From Methanobacterium sp. Maddingley MBC34 (GTDB lineage Archaea > Methanobacteriota > Methanobacteria > Methanobacteriales > Methanobacteriaceae), in the NCBI GenBank assembly GCA_000309865.1, contig AMGN01000065.1, forward strand, positions 1 through 10,447: 10,447 bases of DNA, in the 5' to 3' direction. Below, piece by piece: positions 1 through 8,741 of this stretch (the first letter of the stretch is position 1; each line of letters begins with the position of its first letter). A program made the translations under genes and the position numbers. The notes under the pieces are model-generated. The model had not been told where the DNA came from and searched no databases. It worked only from the letters and a program-made list of their open reading frames with translations.

Positions 1-327
<327 letters not shown>

Positions 328-365
328 GAAGAGTTTAACTAACGAATGTGTAATAAGGTGATAAA

Positions 366-1613
366 ATGGATATTGGAAAAAAGCAAATCCTTCTCGGATT
401 TATGATAACATGCCTTATGGCATCGCCAATGGGCATTGCATCAGTTGCTGGCGCGGATTGGAATTCGTTCCATGAAAACGCCCAGCACACAGGTTTTACT
501 GACCAGGCCGCAGATTTCACACCTACAGTATGGTATTTCAACACACAGGGAGCGATAAAATCATCCCCTGCCATAATGAACAAAATAATCTATTTTGGTT
601 CTAATGATGGCCATGTTTACGCAGTCAACATGGAAGACGGTACCAAACTTTGGGATTACAAAACTGACGGAGCCGTAGTATCCTCTCCTGCCCTGGCGGG
701 AGATGTTCTTTACGTGGGATCATCAGACGGATACCTTTATGCCCAAGATACCAAAAATGGTGATGTTAAGTGGAAATACAAAACTGGTAATGCCATTGAA
801 TCCTCACCAGTGGTCCAAGGTAATCGGGTATACGTAGGTTCAAACGATGGCCGGGTTTATGCAATAGATATAGATAACGGGACCAAAGTATGGGAATATA
901 ACACTGGTAATTCAGTTAGATCATCCCCAGTTATCTCTGGAAGCACACTGTTTGTTGGATCAGACGATGGAAAAATATACGCCCTGGATACCGATACAGG
1001 TAATAAAACATGGGAATACACCACCGGAGATAAGGTGGAATCATCACCCGCAGTGATGAATGATATGGTTTATGTTGGATCAGACGATGGGAAAGTATAC
1101 GCCCTTAGTACCTCTGATGGAACACTCCAGTGGAACTACGATATGGGCAAAGCAGTTGCTTCCTCACCAACAATTGACACCAATGACAACAGCCTGTTTG
1201 TAGGGGCTGACAACGGTAAGATGATGTGTTTGGACACCCGAACAGGGGTGGAAAAATGGAATTACACCGCCAGTGGTGCGGTGAAGACCACAGCAGCCAT
1301 CACCGATAACAAAGTAGTATTTGGATCCGATGGAGGTACGGTTTACATAGTGAACAAGTACAACGGTAACGAAGAGTGGAGCTACAATCCGGGCTATGGT
1401 ATCCTTAACCAACCAATGCAGTCTTCTCCAGCAACCTACGGAAACATGATCTACATTGGTGCAGATGATGGATCACTGTACGCCCTTAATAACGACAAAA
1501 AAACCGCTCCCATGTCAGTATACGTCTACTACATCGGTGCAGGCATAGTAATCATAATTGCCATTTTACTGATTGGTAGAGCTGTACGTGACCGGCGAAA
1601 AAATAAGGAATAA
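366..1613 (+). CDS. Membrane-anchored extracellular PQQ-like beta-propeller repeat protein
   Basis: A 415-residue protein. It has a signal peptide (K5-K6, hydrophobic residues 8-29, likely cleavage near AGA-DW at 30/31), then eight PQQ/WD-like propeller blades, then one transmembrane helix at about 384-406 and a basic tail (RDRRKNKE) that should lie in the cytoplasm. The propeller would therefore face outward. Blades begin with SSP at residues 66, 106, 146, 186, 226, 266, (TT) 308 and 353, with core motifs such as YVGSDDGKVYALD and W-E/N-Y. The N-terminal W-Y-F strand around 55-58 probably closes the last blade. Several N-X-T sequons (for example in DNGTK, GNKTW and WNYTA) fit archaeal S-layer-type N-glycosylation. 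Similar proteins are common in Methanobacteriales and are of unknown function; PQQ binding itself is doubtful. The start is ATG 366, supported by AAGGTGAT at 355-362. It may be co-transcribed with the permease. Confidence 0.9.
   Translation: MDIGKKQILLGFMITCLMASPMGIASVAGADWNSFHENAQHTGFTDQAADFTPTVWYFNTQGAIKSSPAIMNKIIYFGSNDGHVYAVNMEDGTKLWDYKTDGAVVSSPALAGDVLYVGSSDGYLYAQDTKNGDVKWKYKTGNAIESSPVVQGNRVYVGSNDGRVYAIDIDNGTKVWEYNTGNSVRSSPVISGSTLFVGSDDGKIYALDTDTGNKTWEYTTGDKVESSPAVMNDMVYVGSDDGKVYALSTSDGTLQWNYDMGKAVASSPTIDTNDNSLFVGADNGKMMCLDTRTGVEKWNYTASGAVKTTAAITDNKVVFGSDGGTVYIVNKYNGNEEWSYNPGYGILNQPMQSSPATYGNMIYIGADDGSLYALNNDKKTAPMSVYVYYIGAGIVIIIAILLIGRAVRDRRKNKE
561..1160 (+). repeat. Five exact-length 120-bp coding repeats (propeller blades 1-5)
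   Basis: Blades one to five of the beta-propeller are each exactly 40 codons long, so the TCC/TCA-TC(A/C)CC start of every blade recurs each 120 bases (561, 681, 801, 921, 1041, with the next at 1161). Blades six and seven are 42 and 45 codons. The copies have diverged in sequence, so this is an old internal amplification and not a fresh one. Confidence 0.9.
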
Positions 1614-1621
1614 ATAAAAAT

Positions 1622-1683
1622 TATCTTAAGATACTGTTCTTAAGATATACAGAAGATCTAATCATCTTCTGTTAATTTTTTTT
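1622..1683 (+). terminator. Double-hairpin terminator after the beta-propeller gene
   Basis: Nine bases after the stop codon there are two perfect inverted repeats in a row. The first has a 10-bp stem (1622-1631 with 1638-1647) and a 6-base loop. The second has a 9-bp stem (1649-1657 with 1664-1672) and a 6-base loop. A run of eight T follows at 1676-1683. The oligo-T run alone fits archaeal intrinsic termination; two adjacent perfect hairpins are more than is needed and may also stabilise the mRNA end. Confidence 0.75.
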
Positions 1684-1847
1684 AAATTATTTTAGAATAA
1701 ATATCAAATAATTATTTTTAAAATAATTAATACTAAAAAAATCTGAATAAAAATTAGAGATTGAACAAAATTAGAATAGACCCTATTCTTTATTTTCTTT
1801 AATAAAAGCTCTGCGATGTTGAATTAAACTCAATGTTAAATTTAAAT

Positions 1848-1855
1848 AAAAAAAA
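1848..1855 (-). terminator. Oligo-T terminator after alba
   Basis: Read on the minus strand, a run of eight T (A on the plus strand) lies about 21 bases beyond the alba stop codon in an AT-rich stretch. This is the usual form of an archaeal terminator. No clear hairpin precedes it. It separates alba from the convergent beta-propeller gene. Confidence 0.55.
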
Positions 1856-1876
1856 GGAAAACAGGAGGTTTAAAAA

Positions 1877-2161
<285 letters not shown>

Positions 2162-2205
2162 TCACTTAACCTCCATTGATATACTATGATACTAAGGTGT
2201 TACTA

Positions 2206-2223
2206 ATATTATATATATTTTAT
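2206..2223 (-). promoter_or_regulatory. alba promoter (TATA box region)
   Basis: On the minus strand the stretch reads as an A-rich BRE-like part followed by an AT-only TATA-like part (AAATATATATAATA). Its centre lies about 50 bases before the alba start codon, so a transcript would start near 2187 and have a leader of about 25 bases that contains the GGAGGT site. Confidence 0.6.
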
Positions 2224-2266
2224 GACACAGTTTAAAGAAATAAGCCATTTGAAACGTTCCGAAAAA

Positions 2267-2301
2267 TAAATATCTGTTAAAACCCATTAAATATCTGTTA
2301 A
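2267..2301. repeat. 14-bp direct repeat, 21-bp period, upstream of the alba promoter
   Basis: TAAATATCTGTTAA occurs at 2267-2280 and again at 2288-2301, each followed by A/C-rich bases ending in CCC. The copies are 21 bases apart start to start, about two helical turns, so both face the same side of the DNA. They lie roughly 45-90 bases upstream of the alba TATA box. This could be a paired operator or activator site, or a chance or slippage duplication. Confidence 0.5.
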
Positions 2302-2558
2302 ACCCCCTTTGTTTTTTATAATATTGACTGAACACTGAAAACATTTTATATTTTGAATAAGTTCATCTAAAGGGATCCACTCTTGACTCGCTCCTACAAA
2401 AAACTGGGAATAAAAATAAAATAAAAACTCTTCCGTGCCATATGAATACTTTTTGGAGGTTAATGGATGCCTCTATTCTTATTCAATGAATTATCCAATG
2501 AATAATTCAGGGAAACAGGAACCAATACTCGGGACATGTAACATATAATACTCAAAAA

Positions 2559-3317
2559 TTATGAGTCAATTGCGCGGAATATTACCACAAAACCATCTAC
2601 ATTATCCTCAAAATCTTTAATTAGGGTCACACTGCCATCAACTGTTATTTTACTTCCATCTTTGGTTGGTAGAATGGCTCTCTTGAAATGAGATTCATTC
2701 ATAGAAATGTCCTCACCCTTGGGGAATTTGTAATCCATGGGTTTGAATATATCCCGTACATCATGACCTAAAGCATATTCCTCCAGCCAGCCTGTTAATT
2801 CTTCAGCCATTGAATTCATGAATCTAACCTGGCCATGGGGATCCGTGGCAATTACCCCATCACTGATGCTTCTGAGCATAGCCCCTAACCATTTATCATG
2901 TTTTCGGAGCTTTTTTTCCAGCCGATCCCGGTACAGGGTTATTTCAATGGCAGTATTTAGTTCACTTTCTTCGAATGGTTTGCGTAAAAATCCATATGGT
3001 TGTTTGAGAATAAATCCAGAAGGTTCGGTTATTTTGGCCCGTTGAACTGTTTTCTCATCAGAGTAAGCCGTCAGGTAGATAATGGGAATTCCCAGTTTGG
3101 AACGGATCTTTTCTGCAGCCTGAATACCATCCATTTCACCTTCCAGTTTGATGTCCATGAGCACCAGATCCGGTTTTAACTCTTCAGATGCTTTAATAGC
3201 CTCTTCACCAGTAGACACAATGGCCGGTACATTAAAACCAACACTATTTAAGGCTTTTTTCATGTCTTCAGCGGTAATCCTCTCATCTTCCACTATCAGG
3301 ATATTTATATTGGCCAT
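2559..3317 (-). CDS. Response regulator, receiver (REC) domain plus PAS domain
   Basis: A 252-residue two-domain signalling protein. The receiver domain (about 5-125) has the acidic pair E10/D11, the phospho-acceptor D55 in LVLMDIKL, and T83. It has two candidates for the conserved lysine, K105 and K113-P114, because PSGFILKQ is followed by a second PYGFLRKP; this is an 8-residue tandem duplication where a single Lys-Pro is normal. A linker helix (about 120-145) leads to a PAS domain (about 145-252) with SDGVIATD and MAEELTGW, ending at VVIFRAIDS, where histidine kinases would continue. There is no DNA-binding output domain, so it probably relays signals to a partner protein. I chose ATG 3317: CTCCCCC at 3324-3330 reads as GGGGGAG 6 bases upstream, and the GTG five codons earlier overlaps that site. 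It follows a paralogue by 48 bases, so the two are likely one transcript. No kinase gene is in view. Confidence 0.9.
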   Translation of the reverse strand: MANINILIVEDERITAEDMKKALNSVGFNVPAIVSTGEEAIKASEELKPDLVLMDIKLEGEMDGIQAAEKIRSKLGIPIIYLTAYSDEKTVQRAKITEPSGFILKQPYGFLRKPFEESELNTAIEITLYRDRLEKKLRKHDKWLGAMLRSISDGVIATDPHGQVRFMNSMAEELTGWLEEYALGHDVRDIFKPMDYKFPKGEDISMNESHFKRAILPTKDGSKITVDGSVTLIKDFEDNVDGFVVIFRAIDS

Positions 3318-3365
3318 TTCATACTCCCCCACTAAATCTGCCTAACCACAACTAACACTGCTTTT

Positions 3366-4121
3366 TCAAAATTGTTCATCATCGTTTTGAACCTTAAAAG
3401 ACACTACCATCCCGTTTATTCTTTGCCTATAATCTTTTATAGGAGTTACAGTACCATTAATAGCAAAACGTGACCCATCACGCGAAATTATTTCCGGTGT
3501 TCCCTCGGTGGTCAGGACATCTTCCAGAGATGATTCGTCATTTATTTCAGAGATTGATAAGAAAACTTCTTCTAAATCCTTACCCAACGCATTATCTTTA
3601 GTCCAGCCAGTTATTTTCTCAGCAAGGGAATTAATGAACCTGATTTGGCCTGTGGAATTGGTTGCAATCACCGCTTCGCTGGTTTTCAGTAACATGGCCG
3701 ATGCAATCTGATCATGTTCTTTTTCCATTTGATGCCGGTATAATGTGATTTCTATAGCAGCATGGAGTTCGTTCTCATCAAATGGTTTGCTTAACATTCC
3801 CTGCCCTTTAACTAGAAATCCAGATGGTTCGGTTAATTTAGCTCTTTCAACAGTCTTTTCATCGGAATAAGCAGTTAGGTAAATTACCGGGATATCATAT
3901 GATTTTCGTATTTTGGCAGCTGCCTCAATACCATCCATTTCTCCCTCTAATTTAATATCCATGAGTACTAAATTGGGTTCAAGTCGTCCGGCCTGTTGAA
4001 CCGCATCTTCACCTGTAGAGCATATTACGGGTACTTTATAACCTGCAAACTCCAGTCCTGCCCGTATGTCTTCTGCTGTGATTCTTTCATCTTCCACCAC
4101 CAGAATAGTTGCACTGGCCAT
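3366..4121 (-). CDS. Response regulator, receiver (REC) domain plus PAS domain (paralogue, first gene of the pair)
   Basis: A 251-residue paralogue of the next gene, with the same architecture and almost the same length. The receiver domain has E10/D11, the phospho-acceptor D55 in LVLMDIKLEG, and T83. At the beta5-alpha5 loop PSGFLVKG (99-106) is followed by QGMLSKPF (107-114), a degenerate counterpart of the duplication in the neighbour. A PAS domain occupies about 135-245 (SEAVIATNSTGQ, LAEKITGW, DGSRFAINGTVTPIKD). No output or kinase domain follows. The start ATG 4121 has AGGAG (plus-strand CTCCT 4133-4137) 11 bases upstream. Two promoter placements are possible: a TATA box near 4185 with a leader of about 38 bases, or one at 4141-4151 that would give a leaderless message. 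The pair probably arose by an old duplication, since synonymous sites differ widely. Its kinase partner is not in the window. Confidence 0.9.
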   Translation of the reverse strand: MASATILVVEDERITAEDIRAGLEFAGYKVPVICSTGEDAVQQAGRLEPNLVLMDIKLEGEMDGIEAAAKIRKSYDIPVIYLTAYSDEKTVERAKLTEPSGFLVKGQGMLSKPFDENELHAAIEITLYRHQMEKEHDQIASAMLLKTSEAVIATNSTGQIRFINSLAEKITGWTKDNALGKDLEEVFLSISEINDESSLEDVLTTEGTPEIISRDGSRFAINGTVTPIKDYRQRINGMVVSFKVQNDDEQF

Positions 4122-4178
4122 GGTTATCTGTGCTCCTGAAATTTATACAACATAACGCTTAACTAGTTTAGTACTTGG

Positions 4179-4190
4179 TAATTATATCTT
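4179..4190 (-). promoter_or_regulatory. Probable TATA box for the response-regulator pair
   Basis: The minus strand reads AAGATATAATTA about 63 bases before the ATG. This would give a leader of about 38 bases including the AGGAG site, so I prefer it over the alternative TATA-like GTTGTATAAAT at 4141-4151, which would exclude that site. An 8-bp palindrome (AACTAGTT, 4161-4168) lies between the two. Confidence 0.4.
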
Positions 4191-4235
4191 TACCATCTTA
4201 TAATGATTCTCTGTGCTTATTATCACACATCCAGG

Positions 4236-4256
4236 TGCACCTTAACCACAGGTGCA
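4236..4256 (-). terminator. Possible hairpin at the end of leuA
   Basis: TGCACC (4236-4241) and GGTGCA (4251-4256) form a perfect 6-bp stem with a 9-base loop, starting just past the leuA stop codon. No oligo-T run follows directly on the minus strand, so its role in termination is uncertain. Confidence 0.3.
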
Positions 4257-4257
4257 T

Positions 4258-5799
<1,542 letters not shown>

Positions 5800-5825
5800 T
5801 AATTAGTGTTTGTATATGACTTCAT

Positions 5826-5847
5826 AAAAAAATTGTGTTAAAAAAAA
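5826..5847 (-). terminator. Two oligo-T runs ending the DUF63 transcript
   Basis: Read on the minus strand there are runs of eight T (5840-5847) and seven T (5826-5832), 27-48 bases after the DUF63 stop codon. They fit archaeal intrinsic termination. They lie just downstream of the leuA TATA box, so the end of one transcription unit and the promoter of the next overlap. Confidence 0.6.
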
Positions 5848-5850
5848 GAT

Positions 5851-5860
5851 TCTTATAAAT
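5851..5860 (-). promoter_or_regulatory. leuA promoter (TATA box)
   Basis: The minus strand reads ATTTATAAGA, a good archaeal TATA element, centred about 56 bases before ATG 5799. Transcription would start near 5830, giving a leader of about 30 bases to ATG 5799 or 55 bases to ATG 5775. Confidence 0.55.
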
Positions 5861-5873
5861 CTGCCTTAGGAAA

Positions 5874-6668
<795 letters not shown>

Positions 6669-6670
6669 GG

Positions 6671-6704
6671 CCCTATGTAGGGTGTTAAAATATTTAAATT
6701 TATC
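6671..6704 (-). promoter_or_regulatory. DUF63 promoter with a start-site palindrome
   Basis: A TATA-like AAATTTAAATATTTTAA (minus strand, 6687-6703) is centred about 26 bases before the ATG, so transcription should start at or next to the start codon. Between them lies the palindrome CCCTA-TG-TAGGG (6671-6682), a possible operator position where a bound regulator would block initiation. Confidence 0.5.
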
Positions 6705-6816
6705 TTAACATGTCCCCAAACATTTCATCCTCTTTAAAACGGGATACGAGTCTGATAAAATGGAGATATTAAAATATTCTTGGAAATAATCAGAGCAGAA
6801 AATCAAAATAATACTG

Positions 6817-6840
6817 AAGGATAATAAAAAGGATAATAAA
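6817..6840 (-). terminator. T-rich tandem repeat after the PHP gene
   Basis: AAGGATAATAAA occurs twice back to back (6817-6828 and 6829-6840) on the plus strand, ending 7 bases beyond the PHP stop codon. On the minus strand it reads as T-rich segments broken by ATCC and is the likeliest terminator of the DUF1786-PHP operon. Confidence 0.4.
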
Positions 6841-6847
6841 ATATTCT

Positions 6848-7495
6848 TTAAATTCTTCTGATCTTCTTGTTAATAACTTCTTTAAGTATAAGGGGCAATG
6901 GTGTTCGATCTCCGAAAACATTGGTCTTCCCAGAAAGAATACCCTTTATTATACCATCCACTGAGAAGTCTGCTTCCACTTCGGTGACACAACTACCAAT
7001 GGCCCCTAAAAAGTGCGCATCACTGGCACCGATCTGGGGGATGTTCCTTTCTTTAGCCATGTTCTTAGCTCGCCAGTTGGAATATCCAAATATGTATCGA
7101 GAATTGAGGGTTTCCATGGCATCCACATCCACAAATTTCACATTGGTGAACAGTCCTTCCCGGTAAGTTACGAATGGGTGGGCTGCCACTGCAATCCCTC
7201 CCTGAATACGTATGAGTTCCACTGTTTCCTCCGGGGAGATTCCTTTTGGTATTTCTTCACTGATACCCAGGGCCACAATGTGTCCCTTGCTGGTGGAAAC
7301 TTCCATGGCAGGGATGATTACCAGATCATCCATTCTGCCAAAATCTTTTAAAGCAATCTCAGAACCCCTAAGAGTGTTATGATCAGCAATTGCAATTGCA
7401 TCCAGACCAATTTTGCGAGAATGCTTAATAATATCCTTCACCGTAACGGTGGAGTCTCCAGAACAGGTACTGTGAATGTGAGGGTCAATGATCAT
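6848..7495 (-). CDS. PHP-domain metal-dependent phosphoesterase
   Basis: A 215-residue single-domain protein of the PHP superfamily, which hydrolyses phosphoesters with a two- or three-metal centre. The expected ligands are all visible: H6-x-H8 (DPHIHS), D14, D38-H39 (ADHN), E65 (AMEVS), H72 (GHIVAL), H106 (AAHPF) and D159-x-H161 (SDAH). Nothing is fused to it, so it is not a DNA polymerase or a histidinol phosphatase of the long type; the substrate is unknown (a nucleotide, a sugar phosphate and RNA ends are all possible). I prefer ATG 7495, which gives the family-like MIIDPHIHS start and has GTGAT 4 bases upstream. A GTG at 7504 would add three residues and has AAAGGA just before it. The DUF1786 gene ends 26 bases upstream, so the two form an operon. 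Confidence 0.88.
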   Translation of the reverse strand: MIIDPHIHSTCSGDSTVTVKDIIKHSRKIGLDAIAIADHNTLRGSEIALKDFGRMDDLVIIPAMEVSTSKGHIVALGISEEIPKGISPEETVELIRIQGGIAVAAHPFVTYREGLFTNVKFVDVDAMETLNSRYIFGYSNWRAKNMAKERNIPQIGASDAHFLGAIGSCVTEVEADFSVDGIIKGILSGKTNVFGDRTPLPLILKEVINKKIRRI

Positions 7496-7521
7496 CAATA
7501 TCACTTGTCCTTTATTTATCC

Positions 7522-8541
7522 CTATTTTAATTTAATAGATTTTATCAGTCCCGCTGGTCCGGTCATCATCACGTCGCCCCCTGGAGCGGCGTTGTGCACA
7601 TTTAAATCTGTCTCAGCCAGTATGGCACGCTTTGGCCCAGTGGCCACCACATATTCATAGGAGTCTATTGCATCCACCACCCATGCCCCGTGACCATGTT
7701 CATCATGAACCTCCTCATGAGTGATAGTACCTTCAGATAATCGTTTCACAAGTTCTTCTATTCGTTTAGGAGTTAAAATACCAGTATGATGCTCGAAAAC
7801 TCCGTGAATCTTCCCATCCATAAAAGATGCCGCCAGTGTATGCCCGTTGCCTACATCAATGGCCACATACTTATCCATTTCACTTACAAGAGGATCTATA
7901 GTTGCTCCACAAATTGAAGCAAATTTAGAGTCCATTATAAGCGGTTCGTAACCTTTTAAGGTTCTAAAAACCCCCTGCATACGGGTGAAATATTCTGGGG
8001 CTTCCCCCTGGTAGGCAAACTCTTCAGGTGCCCGTGGAATGTCAAGTTTTTCCCTTATCTTCTGAAAACGGAAGTTCCGGTCACCAGTTCCTGCCTGGTA
8101 ACCATGATCTTGCACTGCCACCCCAATACGATCGAAGTCAAGTTCCACATCAAAATTTAATAAAGCATCCCGGATTGCATTTAAATCAACATCTTTAAGC
8201 TCTAATTCTGGGATTTCAGGATGTTTTTCCCTATCTGAGATAATTTCCACTCCGGTAGACCTTACCCGTTCCAAGTCATCCCGGACTGTTCTGGCTGAAT
8301 TCTCGGTCATGACCACCCGATAACCTTTATCAAGATGATTTTTGATGGCTTTATTTACAGGTCCACCACCCATAGTGTCACCACTCAAAAACAGGTCATT
8401 ATGGTGTTTTTTTATCCTGTTAGCCATAATTTGAGTAGGAGAAGGAAGAACCATCTTCACCGCATTCTCCATTGAGTCATAAGAATCGTACAGCATTATA
8501 TCCTGAGTTCCAGTACCCACATCGATTGCCAGTATTTTCAT
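7522..8541 (-). CDS. DUF1786 family protein, ASKHA (actin/sugar kinase/Hsp70) fold
   Basis: A 339-residue protein that I place in DUF1786, a family sometimes labelled putative pyruvate formate-lyase activating enzyme. It has none of the CxxxCxxC radical-SAM cysteines of true activases, so that label should not be used. Instead it shows ASKHA nucleotide-binding motifs: AIDVGTGTQD at 5-14 (phosphate 1), SGDTMGGGP at 53-61, AIDVGNGHTL at 227-236 (second glycine loop) and GGDVMMTGPAG at 321-331 (adenosine side). A histidine cluster (H275, H279, H282, H284, in HEEVHDEHGHG) may bind a metal. The role is unknown; the fold suggests ATP binding or small-molecule phosphorylation in the cytoplasm. The start ATG 8541 lacks a ribosome site and lies about 25 bases from a TATA box, so the message is probably leaderless. 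The PHP phosphoesterase gene follows at once. Confidence 0.82.
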   Translation of the reverse strand: MKILAIDVGTGTQDIMLYDSYDSMENAVKMVLPSPTQIMANRIKKHHNDLFLSGDTMGGGPVNKAIKNHLDKGYRVVMTENSARTVRDDLERVRSTGVEIISDREKHPEIPELELKDVDLNAIRDALLNFDVELDFDRIGVAVQDHGYQAGTGDRNFRFQKIREKLDIPRAPEEFAYQGEAPEYFTRMQGVFRTLKGYEPLIMDSKFASICGATIDPLVSEMDKYVAIDVGNGHTLAASFMDGKIHGVFEHHTGILTPKRIEELVKRLSEGTITHEEVHDEHGHGAWVVDAIDSYEYVVATGPKRAILAETDLNVHNAAPGGDVMMTGPAGLIKSIKLK

Positions 8542-8559
8542 GGTTTATAGTATAGGTCC

Positions 8560-8572
8560 TTTTATAATAAGA
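8560..8572 (-). promoter_or_regulatory. DUF1786-PHP operon promoter (TATA box)
   Basis: The minus strand reads CTTATTATAAAAG, centred about 25 bases before ATG 8541, which places the transcript start at the start codon. A second TATA-like GTATATATG lies near 8603 and could give a leader of about 37 bases instead. Confidence 0.5.
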
Positions 8573-8590
8573 ATTACACCCCAATTCCGA

Positions 8591-8596
8591 TGTACA
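8591..8596. promoter_or_regulatory. TGTACA, possible TrpY-type TRP box in the trpB2-DUF1786 spacer
   Basis: The hexamer matches the TRP-box consensus described for TrpY of Methanothermobacter, which regulates trpB2 there. It lies about 230 bases from the trpB2 start and close to the opposite promoter. The same hexamer also occurs inside genes at 2137, 5769 and 9777 and across the trpB2 start codon at 8826, so this one may be chance. Confidence 0.25.
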
Positions 8597-8675
8597 CATA
8601 TATACAACAAAGATTTAAGTAGTACGTTAAGTATATTATTGTGTCAGACAATTATATAGTGGAACAAGTGAAAAA

Positions 8676-8741
8676 TCTATAAAAATACACAGATTATTTC
8701 ATTGATTTTTCAGAATCTCCTATTATTGGATCTATTTAATA
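8676..8741 (+). promoter_or_regulatory. Candidate trpB2 promoter elements
   Basis: Two TATA-like elements face trpB2: TCTATAAAAATAC at 8676-8688 (leader of about 118 bases) and CTATTTAATA at 8732-8741 (leader of about 64 bases). I cannot choose between them by eye. Otherwise the 283-base divergent spacer (8542-8824) is AT-rich with no gene visible. Confidence 0.4.

Larger units (their letters stand above)
2162..2558. other. 397-bp intergenic region between the response regulator and alba
   Basis: No substantial gene is visible on either strand. The region holds the alba Shine-Dalgarno site and promoter at its left end, a 14-bp direct repeat at 2267-2280 and 2288-2301, an A-rich stretch at 2398-2428 that reads as broken T runs on the minus strand and could end the response-regulator transcript, and a 12-codon open frame with a good ribosome site (2467-2505, +). 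The rest is AT-rich sequence with nothing I recognise. Confidence 0.6.

Noticed and set aside
561..1160. CRISPR-like array, because of the regular 120-bp period
   Set aside because: The period is coding, with in-frame propeller blades and no identical short repeats.
2550..2566. Hairpin ACTCA/TGAGT over the stop codon of the second response regulator as a terminator
   Set aside because: The stem is only 5 bp and no long T run follows on the minus strand.
3318..3332. GTG start for the second response regulator that would add five residues
   Set aside because: It overlaps the GGGGGAG ribosome site, and the paralogue begins at the equivalent of ATG 3317.
7013..7351. Plus-strand open frame opposite the PHP gene
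   Set aside because: It is the complement of a PHP domain with all metal ligands in place; no independent signal.
7522..8541. Pyruvate formate-lyase activating enzyme
   Set aside because: There is no CxxxCxxC radical-SAM motif; the motifs are those of the ASKHA fold.
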